From: Parcubacteria group bacterium GW2011_GWA2_48_9
GTDB lineage: Bacteria > Patescibacteriota > Patescibacteriia > UBA10025
DNA: 58,007 nucleotides
Assembly: GCA_001003705.1 (NCBI GenBank)
Contig: LCPQ01000001.1
Coordinates: 1-58,007, forward strand
Reading direction: 5' to 3'
In this document: piece after piece, positions 8,962 through 18,038 of the stretch
Position numbering within the stretch: the stretch's first letter is position 1
Layout: each line of letters opens with the position of its first letter
The notes under the pieces: model-generated
Database searches by the model: none
Seen by the model: the letters and a program-made list of their open reading frames with translations, nothing else
What the model was told of the DNA's origin: nothing
Made by a program: the position numbers and the translations under genes

Positions 8962-10692
8962 TTATTCTTTAGTAACCCTCATCACTTCTTCGAGGGTCGT
9001 AATACCGTTTTTAGCTTTTATAAAACCATCGTGTAGCATAGTAAGCATGCCGTCCGCAATTGCTTGCTGGCGTATTTTTTCTGTTGATGAATTTATTAAA
9101 ATAAGTTCAGCCATTTTTTTTGTGACATCGAGAGCCTCATAAATTCCCACGCGCCCTTTATAACCCGAGTTATTGCACCGTTTACAGCCTTTTCCACGGT
9201 AGAAAAGCATCGATTCTATGGGCGCCTTTGCAGACTGGATGATAGATTCTTTTTCTAAGACCCCGAGTATTGCATCGAGATCGAAACGCTTCCTCAATTC
9301 TTCCACAGCTGTCTTATTGAGAGTGAAGCTATGAATACATCCCATACAAATTTTACGAACAAGCCGCTGTGCAATGATAAGATTGCTTGTCGATGCAATC
9401 AGAAACGACGGGATTCCCATTTCCGAAAGGCGGGGGAGTGTTGTCGGTGCGTCGTTGGTATGAAGAGTCGAGAGGACAAGATGGCCGGTCATTGCAGCAT
9501 GAGCAGCAATTTCGGCAGTTTCATTGTCACGTATTTCGCCGACCATGATAATATCGGGATCCTGGCGAAGAAGAGACCGTAATCCATTGGCAAATGTAAA
9601 ACCGATTTTTGGATTTACCTGACTTTGATTTACTCGGGGCATGCGGTATTCAATGGGGTCTTCAACAGTTGAAATATTTATTTCCGGAGTATTTAAAATA
9701 TTCATGATAGTGTACAGTGTCGTTGTTTTTCCTGAACCAGTAGGACCAGTCACGTAGATAATCCCATGAGGTTTTTTGATAGATTGTCGCAGGAGCTCAA
9801 GAGCGCGCATTTGGAATCCTAGTTGCTCCAGGGTGAGTAAATGGGATGACTCATTGAGCAGGCGAAGAACAACTTTTTCGCCGTCGTATACTGGAAGGAT
9901 TGATACGCGGAACGCAATGTTATGTTCGGCACTTGAAATTTTAAATCTTCCGTCCTGTGGTAGGCGGTGTTCATCGATTTTTAACTTTGAAAGGACTTTT
10001 ATGCGCGCGACGATTCCCGCCTGTGCAGTTTTTGGGAGCGTCATGGCGTCACGCAAAACGCCATCGACGCGGTACCTCACGACTGTTTGGTTTTCTGTTG
10101 GTTCAATGTGAATATCAGATGCATTTTCGAAAATCGCGTATTCCAGCAATGTATCCACAATTCGAATAATTGGGAGGTCTTCAGCAAGCTTTTTTAAATC
10201 AGTTTGTTCGAGAGCGCCCTCGGCCTCATTTTCGCCAGTAATTTTTTTAAATTCGGCTGACAACCCCTTATGGTACTGTGACAAAGCCGTCTTCATGCTA
10301 CCTGGTGATGTCAAATGTATCGAAATGTTGGTCCCGACTTTTTTCTTCAGAAACTCAAAAAGTTGTATGTTGAATGGGTCGAGGGTGGCTACCTTCAAGT
10401 CTCGCTCGGTTTTATCAAAGACGACAATGTGGTGCTTTTGAGCAATAGCCTCAGGAAGAACAGAAAGAATATCTTTTCGAATTGTTTGTTCGCGTAAGTC
10501 AGTGAAAGGAACTCGAAGAAAATTTGCTATAGCCTCGTACAGCACATTTTCCCCGACCATATTATTGTCTATCAAGTACTCTTCAAGTGCTACACCTTTT
10601 TCGCGCGCTTTTTCAACCGTTGACGACAGTTGGTCTTCGGTGAGTATTTTGGCTGACAGCAGTATTTTTTTTACCTCCTCAGGTGAAATCAT
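8962..10692 (-). CDS. pilB: Type IV pilus assembly ATPase PilB (GspE family)
   Basis: Hexameric ATPase powering pilus extension. 576 residues: an N-terminal MshEN/GspE-N domain (about 1-150), then the ATPase core with Walker A GPTGSGKT (about 316-323), Asp box, Walker B DPDIIMVGEIRD (about 378-389) and His box HLVLSTLHTND. A zinc-binding tetracysteine is present as CMGC (about 449-452) and CKRC (about 503-506), which is typical of assembly rather than retraction ATPases. First gene of the leftward operon, about 12 bases from the predicted transcript start. No pilT, pilin or prepilin peptidase is in the window. Confidence 0.95.
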   Translation of the reverse strand: MISPEEVKKILLSAKILTEDQLSSTVEKAREKGVALEEYLIDNNMVGENVLYEAIANFLRVPFTDLREQTIRKDILSVLPEAIAQKHHIVVFDKTERDLKVATLDPFNIQLFEFLKKKVGTNISIHLTSPGSMKTALSQYHKGLSAEFKKITGENEAEGALEQTDLKKLAEDLPIIRIVDTLLEYAIFENASDIHIEPTENQTVVRYRVDGVLRDAMTLPKTAQAGIVARIKVLSKLKIDEHRLPQDGRFKISSAEHNIAFRVSILPVYDGEKVVLRLLNESSHLLTLEQLGFQMRALELLRQSIKKPHGIIYVTGPTGSGKTTTLYTIMNILNTPEINISTVEDPIEYRMPRVNQSQVNPKIGFTFANGLRSLLRQDPDIIMVGEIRDNETAEIAAHAAMTGHLVLSTLHTNDAPTTLPRLSEMGIPSFLIASTSNLIIAQRLVRKICMGCIHSFTLNKTAVEELRKRFDLDAILGVLEKESIIQSAKAPIESMLFYRGKGCKRCNNSGYKGRVGIYEALDVTKKMAELILINSSTEKIRQQAIADGMLTMLHDGFIKAKNGITTLEEVMRVTKE

Positions 10693-10710
10693 ACGAAGTT
10701 TTTCAGATGA

Positions 10711-10739
10711 ATTATATCAAATTTCACGAAACAAGTCAA
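10711..10739 (-). promoter_or_regulatory. Promoter of the pilBCMNO operon
   Basis: On the minus strand TTGACT (10739-10734) and a perfect TATAAT (10716-10711) are 17 bases apart. Transcription would begin near 10704, leaving only about 12 bases before the pilB ATG at 10692 and no Shine-Dalgarno motif. It lies back to back with the rightward promoter at 10748-10776. Confidence 0.82.
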
Positions 10740-10747
10740 TGTTGGCA

Positions 10748-10776
10748 TTGCAAAAGTGGGATTCGTCTTGTATAAT
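10748..10776 (+). promoter_or_regulatory. Promoter of the membrane protein/mraY operon
   Basis: TTGCAA (10748-10753), a 17-base spacer, then TATAAT (10771-10776). The -35 box is only 8 bases from the -35 box of the divergent pilB promoter, so one regulator bound in between could affect both operons. Confidence 0.75.
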
Positions 10777-10808
10777 CCATCCAGCGTGATCAGTTTCCAC
10801 TATTTTTC

Positions 10809-11162
10809 ATGAGGATGAGCATGTCTTCAATTGCTACTTCTTTTAGAGGATTTATACCGCTTTTTCTTTGTAGTATCGTTATTGCAATTGGAAATGCTGC
10901 CATAGTCTTTTTACGCGTTGAACCAAGCGGTGTCCCTGTTTCACTCCATTACAACGTATATTATGGAATCGACTTAATTGGTGAATGGTGGCGTGTATAT
11001 AGTATGGCGGCAGTCGGCATAGCTATAGTGGTGCTGAATATTGCCATCGTATTACTTCCTCGTATCAAACAACTTACACGAATGCTAGTCGCAGTATTAA
11101 CGGTCGCTTGTCAGGTAGTTCTTCTTGCTTCATCAATACTCGTACTTCGTATTAACTTGTAG
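10809..11162 (+). CDS. Small three-helix membrane protein, function unknown
   Basis: 117 residues from the ATG at 10809. A GAGG at 10811-10814 sits 6 bases before an in-frame ATG at 10821, which may be the true start (113 residues). Three hydrophobic segments are seen at about 15-35, 65-82 and 90-112, with a conserved-looking central loop SLHYNVYYGIDLIGEWW. No catalytic motif is visible. It is the first gene after the promoter at 10748 and ends 4 bases before mraY, so it is probably co-transcribed with cell-wall genes. I cannot name a family. Confidence 0.75.
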   Translation: MRMSMSSIATSFRGFIPLFLCSIVIAIGNAAIVFLRVEPSGVPVSLHYNVYYGIDLIGEWWRVYSMAAVGIAIVVLNIAIVLLPRIKQLTRMLVAVLTVACQVVLLASSILVLRINL

Positions 11163-11166
11163 TTCC

Positions 11167-12225
11167 ATGGAAACAACTATAAATTTTCAGATTATCAGGA
11201 TTCTTTTCATGACCTTCTTGGCTTTTGTCATAGCAATTGCGTTGACTCCCGCACTTGCGCATTTTCTTTACAAGTTTCGACTTTCAAAGGAGATTAGAAA
11301 TGAGGGCATAACGCCAATTTATTCCCGCCTCCACGCACCGAAGGCCGGAACGCCGACGATGGGAGGAATACTGGTGTGGATCTCGGTTCTTATATTAATA
11401 CTTCTTTCGGCAGTACTGCCAAAAATATTTCCTTCGTCAGAATTCTTTTCACGTATTGATTTCTTGTCACGCGCTGAAACATTGTTGCCGTTGGGAGCGC
11501 TCATCGCTTCTGCGATGGTTGGTTTTGTGGACGACATCTTTAATACCAGAAAGATTGGGGCATCGGGTGGTGGTCTTCGTATTCGGCACAAAATATTGCT
11601 GTATTTTCTTATAGCGCTCTTTGGGGCGTATTGGTTTTACGCAAAGCTGGATTGGACGACAATTCATGTTCCATTTGCTGGCAACTTCGATATTGGAATT
11701 TGGTATATCCCGATATTTGTTTTTATCATTGTTTCAACAGCTTTTTCGGTCAATGAAACAGATGGGTTAGACGGACTGGCGGGCGGTACACTCCTCGCAG
11801 CATTTGGCGCATATGGAGCTATTGCCTTCGCTCAGCAACGCTACGATCTCGCGCTATTTTGTGCAGTCATTATTGGCGCACTACTCGCGTTTCTATGGTT
11901 TAACATCAATCCGGCACGTTTTTTTATGGGGGATACCGGTTCAATGTCGCTTGGTGTTACCTTGGGCATTATTGCTATGTTGACTAATTCAGCTTTGTTT
12001 TTACCAATCATTGGTTTGGTTTTTATCATCGAAGCACTTTCAGTCATTGTACAGGTTATCTCACGAAAATTTTTCCATAGGAAGGTTTTTCTTTCAGCTC
12101 CAATACATCACCATCTCGAGGCGCGGGGGTGGCCGGAGCCAAAGATCGTAATGCGTTTTTGGATTGTTTCTGCGGTCACCGCAGTTCTTGGATTGGTGCT
12201 TGCTATTATGGACTTTCAACGATAG
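11167..12225 (+). CDS. mraY: Phospho-N-acetylmuramoyl-pentapeptide transferase MraY
   Basis: Polytopic membrane enzyme that transfers phospho-MurNAc-pentapeptide to undecaprenyl phosphate, producing lipid I. 352 residues from the ATG at 11167, chosen because an upstream in-frame start at 11125 overlaps the preceding gene by 38 bases. Hallmarks: PTMGGILVW, the catalytic FVDDI (about 117-121), NETDGLDGLAGG (about 195-206), FMGDTGSMSLG and PIHHHLE. First of six consecutive peptidoglycan genes. Confidence 0.97.
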   Translation: METTINFQIIRILFMTFLAFVIAIALTPALAHFLYKFRLSKEIRNEGITPIYSRLHAPKAGTPTMGGILVWISVLILILLSAVLPKIFPSSEFFSRIDFLSRAETLLPLGALIASAMVGFVDDIFNTRKIGASGGGLRIRHKILLYFLIALFGAYWFYAKLDWTTIHVPFAGNFDIGIWYIPIFVFIIVSTAFSVNETDGLDGLAGGTLLAAFGAYGAIAFAQQRYDLALFCAVIIGALLAFLWFNINPARFFMGDTGSMSLGVTLGIIAMLTNSALFLPIIGLVFIIEALSVIVQVISRKFFHRKVFLSAPIHHHLEARGWPEPKIVMRFWIVSAVTAVLGLVLAIMDFQR

Positions 12226-12234
12226 CGGTGTGCC

Positions 12235-13620
12235 ATGGTAATACACACTGACATGTTTCGCGGTAAAAAGGTTCTGATCTTTGGACTCGGACTCCATGGC
12301 GGAGGGGTTTCATCTGCACGTTATTTTGCTAAACACGGTGCAACTGTTCGTGTAACCGACTTGCGTCCGCGGTTACTGCTTCTATCGTCGATCAGGCGAA
12401 TCAAGAAAGGTTCGGTGTCGTACGTTCTAGGACGCCATAGAACGCGAGATATTGATTGGGCAGATGTTTTGGTGAAGAACCCCGGTGTTTCCTGGTCATC
12501 TCCATATATGGAGTACGCGAGGAGAAAAAAAATACGGATCATCACCGATATCGGGCTTTTTGTTGAACACGTAAGGGCGCCAGTGATAGGCGTGACAGGC
12601 ACAAAGGGAAAATCGACCACTTCGGCGCTGCTTGCGGCATTCCTACGTACACGTTGGCGCCAACTTATGCTAGCAGGAAACGCTCTTTATTCGCCGCTCG
12701 AACGCATAGATACACTATCATCCAAGATGCCCGTCGTTCTTGAACTTTCGAGCTGGCAGCTAGAGGATGCGGCCTATACTCGATGGAGTCCCCATGTCGC
12801 CATTGTAACGAATATATACCCTGATCATCTTAATAGGCATAAGAGCATGAGTGAATACATTGCAGCGAAAGAACTCATTGTTCGTTTTCAGAACCGTGGC
12901 GATATTTTTATCGCAAACAAAGAAAATCCATACGTAAAGCTAATAGCAAAAAAAACACGAGCAACATTGATATGGTTTTCAAAAAAACCTTTCAAAACAG
13001 GGGACGGAGTTTTTCTAAGGAATGGCATGATTGTGAGTCGCACAGGAGATAGCGAGCGCGAGATCATCCATAGCAAGTATCTGCGACTGAAGGGCAGACA
13101 CAACCTTGAAGATGCATTAGCGGCAATAGCGGGAGCGCTCGTGTATGATATTCCAAAAACTGCAATTCATAATGTGATAAAAAGATTTATCGGACTCCCT
13201 GGAAGGTTGGAAACAGTGCGACACCTCAACGGAATAACGTATGTTAACGATACGACCTCTACCACCCCTCAGGCTGCCATGGAGGCACTACGGACCATTC
13301 ATGGGCCAATACAGCTAATTGCAGGCGGTTTGGACAAAAAACTACCTTTGGGTAAGTTTTGTAGTGAAATTAAATTAAAATCGCGCGTAGTCATTTTGCT
13401 TCCAGGAAGTGGGACTGTGAGGATGAAGAAGTTTTTATTGCGACTCGGTGTAAAATACCACCTTGCAAGCTCAATGGTCGAAGCGGTCCATCTAGCAAAA
13501 ATACATGCTGAACCCGGAGATACCGTATTACTTTCTCCCGGGTGCGCTAGTTTCGGAGTTTTTTTGCACGAATTTGACCGTGGTGATCAATTCGTGCGGG
13601 AAGTTGCAAAGTTTGCATAA
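12235..13620 (+). CDS. murD: UDP-N-acetylmuramoyl-L-alanine--D-glutamate ligase MurD
   Basis: ATP-dependent cytoplasmic ligase adding D-Glu to UDP-MurNAc-L-Ala. 461 residues. N-terminal Rossmann-like domain with LIFGLGLHGGG, central ATP domain with VIGVTGTKGKSTT, then NIYPDHLNRH, GRHNLEDALAA, and the C-terminal ligase domain with FVNDTTSTTP-like YVNDTTSTTP and the glycine-rich GGLDKK. The start could also be the ATG at 12253; neither has a clear ribosome binding site. It follows mraY by 9 bases. Confidence 0.94.
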   Translation: MVIHTDMFRGKKVLIFGLGLHGGGVSSARYFAKHGATVRVTDLRPRLLLLSSIRRIKKGSVSYVLGRHRTRDIDWADVLVKNPGVSWSSPYMEYARRKKIRIITDIGLFVEHVRAPVIGVTGTKGKSTTSALLAAFLRTRWRQLMLAGNALYSPLERIDTLSSKMPVVLELSSWQLEDAAYTRWSPHVAIVTNIYPDHLNRHKSMSEYIAAKELIVRFQNRGDIFIANKENPYVKLIAKKTRATLIWFSKKPFKTGDGVFLRNGMIVSRTGDSEREIIHSKYLRLKGRHNLEDALAAIAGALVYDIPKTAIHNVIKRFIGLPGRLETVRHLNGITYVNDTTSTTPQAAMEALRTIHGPIQLIAGGLDKKLPLGKFCSEIKLKSRVVILLPGSGTVRMKKFLLRLGVKYHLASSMVEAVHLAKIHAEPGDTVLLSPGCASFGVFLHEFDRGDQFVREVAKFA

Positions 13621-13625
13621 CGGCT

Positions 13626-14729
13626 ATGGCAGTGCGACTTCATTCTCCCGATTACCCTCTCATCATTATTCTCACCCTCCTTGTTATTTGCGGCCTTGTT
13701 ATGCTGATGTCAGCGTCAAGTGTAGTTAGTTTCGAACGATTTGGTAGCAGTACGTATCTCATTGGACATCAACTACTCTACGGCTTATTGTTCGGACTTA
13801 TCGGTATGTTTGTTGCAATACGCGTCGAGTATCAACGGTGGAAGAAGTGGGCATTCCCAGGCCTTCTTTTGACAATATTGCTTTTAGTAGCAGTATTTAT
13901 TCCTGGTATTGGTTACGGATTTGGAGGTGCTCGTCGCTGGATTTCTTTAGGTTCTACTACCTTTCAGCCTACCGAACTACTCAAACTAACGTTTGTTATG
14001 TATTTGGCTACTTGGGTAGAGAAGCGTGGATCCGCGATAAAGGATGCTGCATACGGTTTTGCACCATTTGTTGCCTCGCTAGGCATTGTGGCCGTTCTTG
14101 TTATGCTTCAGCCGGATCTTGGTACGATGACCGTAGTCGCCCTCATCTCCATAATTATTTATTTCGTGGCCGGGGCACCGCTGAAACATTTACTGTGGAT
14201 GATGGGTGGCGGATCAATACTTACCTTTCTTGTTATCCAGATGTCAGACTATCGGTCAGCAAGGTTTACTGTTTTTCTTAATCCCAACCTTGATCCACAA
14301 GGAATCGGATATCACATTAATCAGGCGCTTCTTGCCATCGGTTCCGGGGGGGTCCTAGGACTTGGATTAGGCCATTCGCGGCAGAAATACAATTTTCTGC
14401 CCGAAGTAACGGGTGATTCAATTTTTGCAATTATTGCCGAAGAATTAGGCTTTATTCTCTCCGTCGGACTTATTGCTCTTTTTTTGGCTCTCATGTTTCG
14501 CGGTTTTTCAATTGCTCAGCACGCTCCTGATACATTTGGCAAACTGCTCGCAACAGGAATTACAAGCTGGTTCGTTCTCCAAGCATTTGTCAATATCGGG
14601 GCGATGGTGGGCATTCTGCCGCTTACAGGTATTCCACTCCCGTTTGTTAGCTATGGAAGTTCTGCACTTGCAGTTTCGCTTCTTGCAGCTGGGATACTTA
14701 TCAATATTTCACGCCAGACAAAGACATGA
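13626..14729 (+). CDS. ftsW: Septal SEDS glycosyltransferase FtsW
   Basis: Multi-pass SEDS protein polymerising lipid II glycan strands at the division site. 367 residues with about ten hydrophobic segments. The SEDS signatures are GGARRWISLGSTTFQPTE (with the essential Arg/Glu region), QPDLGT and the C-terminal GILPLTGIPLPFVSYGSS. I assign FtsW rather than RodA by its position between murD and murG. Its usual partner FtsI (PBP3) is not in the window. Confidence 0.92.
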   Translation: MAVRLHSPDYPLIIILTLLVICGLVMLMSASSVVSFERFGSSTYLIGHQLLYGLLFGLIGMFVAIRVEYQRWKKWAFPGLLLTILLLVAVFIPGIGYGFGGARRWISLGSTTFQPTELLKLTFVMYLATWVEKRGSAIKDAAYGFAPFVASLGIVAVLVMLQPDLGTMTVVALISIIIYFVAGAPLKHLLWMMGGGSILTFLVIQMSDYRSARFTVFLNPNLDPQGIGYHINQALLAIGSGGVLGLGLGHSRQKYNFLPEVTGDSIFAIIAEELGFILSVGLIALFLALMFRGFSIAQHAPDTFGKLLATGITSWFVLQAFVNIGAMVGILPLTGIPLPFVSYGSSALAVSLLAAGILINISRQTKT

Positions 14730-15787
14730 AAATTGTGCTCACAGGGGGTGGAACTGCAGGATCCGTCACTCCTCTCCTTGCTATTCTCGAAGAGTTACGA
14801 TCACGGGAGTCTTCAGTTGAGTGCTTATTCGTCGGAACGCGACGGGGAGAACCGGAAAAGCGCATGATTGATCCATACAACGTTACGTGGTCAACAATCA
14901 CTAGCGGGAAGCTACGGAGGTACTGGAGCCCTGTAAATTTTATTGCTCCCTTCGCTGTCGTCATTGGATTTTTTCAAGCGCTGGTACTCTTCGCTCGTTT
15001 TCGCCCAGACTGCATAGTTTCTGCGGGCGGATATGTCGGTGTCCCGTGTGTATGGGCGGGATGGGTCCTGGGAATCCGGATAGTGCTCCACCAGCCAGAT
15101 TTGCGGCCGGGACTCGCGACAATGCTTACGTACCGTTTTGCACATGAAATTACGACCGGATTCCTCGAAACATCTAATCGTTTTCCCGGAAAAACAGCGC
15201 GTTGGACCGGCGTCCCGGTCCGTAAAAGCCTCACAAAACCTATTCTTTCTGTACCGACACTTAATCTACCTTTAGAGAAGCCGTTTGTACTGATTCTCGG
15301 TGGCGGTACGGGATCCATGACCCTCAATAACCTTGCACTCGAAGTGTTTCAAATTATCAACTCCCAGATGAACTTACTTTTAGTGTCCGGGAAAGGCAAA
15401 CAACCCATGGCATCCCATGGAGGACTTATAATACGCGAGAATCTTACGGCGGATGAAATGAATTATGCGTTGTCTCATGCAACGGTCATTGTATCCCGCG
15501 CTGGTGCAAACGCAATTTTCGAAGCCGCCTCAGTACAAAAACCGTTGATCCTAGTCCCGCTTCCCCATTCTCCACAAATCGCAAACACTGACTTTATGGT
15601 GCATGAAGACGCGGCTCTTCACTTCGAACCAAGTACAGGAAATGCAGAAAAACTATGCCGCATGATCAGTAGTCTCGAGACTGATCCTCACCTCCGCGCA
15701 CGTATCATAAAAAATGCATACAAATTTGTTAGACCAGACGCAGCGCGAAATCTTGCAAATATTATATTTTCACTCGCGCAACGATGA
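14726..15787 (+). CDS. murG: UDP-GlcNAc--lipid I N-acetylglucosaminyltransferase MurG
   Basis: Membrane-associated GT-B enzyme converting lipid I to lipid II. 353 residues. N-terminal GGGTAGSVTPLLAI is a variant of the family G-loop where GGTGGHxxP is usual, with Ser-Val in place of Gly-His; the second loop FILGGGTG-like VLILGGGTGS and the UDP-GlcNAc-binding SRAGANAIFEA are present. It is coupled to ftsW and murC by ATGA overlaps at both ends. The missing His in the first glycine loop is worth checking, since it is widely conserved in MurG. Confidence 0.93.
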   Translation: MKIVLTGGGTAGSVTPLLAILEELRSRESSVECLFVGTRRGEPEKRMIDPYNVTWSTITSGKLRRYWSPVNFIAPFAVVIGFFQALVLFARFRPDCIVSAGGYVGVPCVWAGWVLGIRIVLHQPDLRPGLATMLTYRFAHEITTGFLETSNRFPGKTARWTGVPVRKSLTKPILSVPTLNLPLEKPFVLILGGGTGSMTLNNLALEVFQIINSQMNLLLVSGKGKQPMASHGGLIIRENLTADEMNYALSHATVIVSRAGANAIFEAASVQKPLILVPLPHSPQIANTDFMVHEDAALHFEPSTGNAEKLCRMISSLETDPHLRARIIKNAYKFVRPDAARNLANIIFSLAQR

Positions 15788-17088
15788 CCAATCCCTCACA
15801 TCATATATATTTCATTGGCATTGGAGGTATCGGGACATCGGCACTCGCTAAATATTTTTTATTAAAGGGGATGCGTGTAACGGGCTCTGATGTGAAAGTA
15901 AGTCGTGCAACGAATGAATTGTCTGCACTTGGCGCAACGATCTTTATTGGTCCGCACACTGCCTCACATGTTCCTCCTGGTATCGACCAAGTGGTATTTA
16001 GTCCAGCCATTGAGAGCTTGAACCCGGAGTTGGTCGCCTCGAAGTCTTATACGAATGAGATTTACTCGTACCCCCAGGCGGCGGGAAAGGTAATGGAAGG
16101 AACGCATCAAGTTGTCGTTAGCGGTACACATGGAAAGTCTACTACTACATCAATGATTGGATGCGTACTATCTGATGCAGGACTCGATCCAACGGTCTTT
16201 GTTGGTGCGTACGTACAGGCATTTAACGGAAACGTGCGTATAGGTAAGGGGCCCCATTGTGTTATTGAAGGGGATGAATATGCCGGTTCTTTTTTTTCGT
16301 ACCGTCCTGACACGCTTATTATTACCTCTGTTGAGCCAGATCATCTAGACTACTACGGAAACTTCGACAATATTATAAAAGCTTTTAGAAGCGTTGCGGA
16401 ACGCGTCCCACAGAACGGGACAATTATCGCTTGCCGTGAGAACGACGGTGTTATTCAGACTCTTTCAGGGCTACACAAAAAAATCGTGTGGTATGGAGAG
16501 GGGACTGCGTATAGCCGCCTAGATTTTCCACTTAAAGTACCGGGCAGACATAACCAACTCAATGCGCTCGCAGCGATAGCAACTGCCGACACGCTTTCTA
16601 TTAGTCGTGATGCAACGAAGCGCTCACTGATGAATTATAGGGGAGCCTGGAGACGTTTTGAAATTAAGGGAGAGGTTCGGGGAGTTACTATTGTTGATGA
16701 TTACGCTCATCACCCTACAGAGATTCGTGCAACCCTACAGGCAGCGAAAGAACAGTTTCCCACGAGAAAGATATGGTGTGTTTTCCAGCCCCATCAACGA
16801 AGTCGTACGCGCATTCTTTTTAAGGATTTTGTTACAGCGTTTGATGGTGCCGATGAAGTCGTGTTAACCGAGATATACTATGTTGAAGGGCGAGAACAGG
16901 GCGAATCAATAACTGGACGCGATCTTGCTGATGCGGTAAGCAAACGGCGTACCGTGCATTACATTGCTTCCCTTTCTGACATTTCTGTAAGGTTACGTTC
17001 GATGGTCAGGCCTCACGATGTTGTCATAGTAATGGGTGCCGGTGATATTACCTCGGTCGGTGATGCGTTAATGAAGAAGCTTTCGTAA
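15784..17088 (+). CDS. murC: UDP-N-acetylmuramate--L-alanine ligase MurC
   Basis: ATP-dependent ligase adding L-Ala to UDP-MurNAc. 434 residues. N-terminal HIYFIGIGGIGTSALA is the UDP-binding motif of MurC, followed by the ATP loop VVSGTHGKSTTTSM, the PDHLDYYG segment, GRHNQLNALAA, the DDYAHHPTEI motif specific for MurC/Mpl, and FQPHQRSRT. The ATG overlaps the murG stop by ATGA. A promoter for murB follows in the 57-base gap downstream. Confidence 0.96.
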   Translation: MTNPSHHIYFIGIGGIGTSALAKYFLLKGMRVTGSDVKVSRATNELSALGATIFIGPHTASHVPPGIDQVVFSPAIESLNPELVASKSYTNEIYSYPQAAGKVMEGTHQVVVSGTHGKSTTTSMIGCVLSDAGLDPTVFVGAYVQAFNGNVRIGKGPHCVIEGDEYAGSFFSYRPDTLIITSVEPDHLDYYGNFDNIIKAFRSVAERVPQNGTIIACRENDGVIQTLSGLHKKIVWYGEGTAYSRLDFPLKVPGRHNQLNALAAIATADTLSISRDATKRSLMNYRGAWRRFEIKGEVRGVTIVDDYAHHPTEIRATLQAAKEQFPTRKIWCVFQPHQRSRTRILFKDFVTAFDGADEVVLTEIYYVEGREQGESITGRDLADAVSKRRTVHYIASLSDISVRLRSMVRPHDVVIVMGAGDITSVGDALMKKLS

Positions 17089-17110
17089 CGAGAGCTTGCG
17101 CGTTTATCGC

Positions 17111-17139
17111 TTGTACAGCATTTTTTATGATGATACTAT
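17111..17139 (+). promoter_or_regulatory. Promoter of murB, apparently leaderless
   Basis: TTGTAC (17111-17116), 17 bases, TACTAT (17134-17139). Only six bases separate the -10 box from the murB ATG at 17146, so transcription would begin at or beside the start codon. Confidence 0.6.
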
Positions 17140-17145
17140 AGATGT

Positions 17146-18030
17146 ATGAGCATCGCTGAACTCGAGTTATTGCCGGGAATAAAAAAAAATGTACCCTTAG
17201 CTCCGTATTCAACATTTCGTGTTGGTGGGAACGCGAAATATTTTATCGAACCCGTAACACGCGAGGAGATAGCTCACGCATTCCATGTCATAAGAAATAC
17301 AGGACTTCACTACTGGATTCTCGGTGGAGGTAGTAATATTCTCATCTCTGATAAGGGATTTGACGGGGTGATAGTGAGACCGTTAAATGTTGGCGTACAA
17401 ATTACAAGCACTCAGGTCATCGCCGAAGCGGCAACGAGCCTACAGCAAGTCATACAAAAGACTGTACAGGCGAACTTATCAGGTCTCGAACACCTCATGG
17501 GCATTCCAGGAAGTCTCGGAGGTGCGATAGCTGGAAACGCAGGCACTGCGAAGGAATGGATTAGTTCAGCAGTGTCACATGTCGTCTTTGCCGAACAAAC
17601 GGGAACTATTCACACTGTTCCGGCATCAGAATGTGCATTTGGGTACCGAACTAGCAGATTCAAGGATACCCAGGATGAAATTGTTCTCGCGGCGCAATTC
17701 CTTCTTACATCCGAGAGTCGGGATAAAATTCGAGAGCGTACACTCCGGTACATTGGACGTCGGACACATCAGCCATCAGGAAGTGCATGTGCTGGGTGCA
17801 TTTTCAAAAATCCACCTGAATCACCTGCAGGAAAATTAATCGAAGAGGCTGGACTGAAGGGTAAACGTATCGGAGGCGCCATGGTTTCCGATGAACACGG
17901 GAACTTCATTGTAAACACTGGTTCCGCAACTGCCGAGGACATCATAATTCTTATTAGCTACATAAAACAGCAGATTCGAGACCGCCACGGTATACAATTG
18001 AAAGAAGAAATTAAATACGTAGGATTTTAA
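17146..18030 (+). CDS. murB: UDP-N-acetylenolpyruvoylglucosamine reductase MurB
   Basis: FAD enzyme that reduces the MurA product to UDP-MurNAc with NADPH. 294 residues, the shorter type II form. FAD-binding motifs are YSTFRVGGNAKYF (about 21-33) and LGGGSNILISDKGFDG (about 59-74); GIPGSLGGAIAGNAG follows (about 119-133). The usual catalytic serine motif appears as CAGCIFKNPP, with Cys at about 218 where many homologues have Ser; I believe Cys also occurs naturally here in some type II enzymes. It has its own promoter and ends 8 bases before hpf. Confidence 0.95.
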   Translation: MSIAELELLPGIKKNVPLAPYSTFRVGGNAKYFIEPVTREEIAHAFHVIRNTGLHYWILGGGSNILISDKGFDGVIVRPLNVGVQITSTQVIAEAATSLQQVIQKTVQANLSGLEHLMGIPGSLGGAIAGNAGTAKEWISSAVSHVVFAEQTGTIHTVPASECAFGYRTSRFKDTQDEIVLAAQFLLTSESRDKIRERTLRYIGRRTHQPSGSACAGCIFKNPPESPAGKLIEEAGLKGKRIGGAMVSDEHGNFIVNTGSATAEDIIILISYIKQQIRDRHGIQLKEEIKYVGF

Positions 18031-18038
18031 CACTCCCT

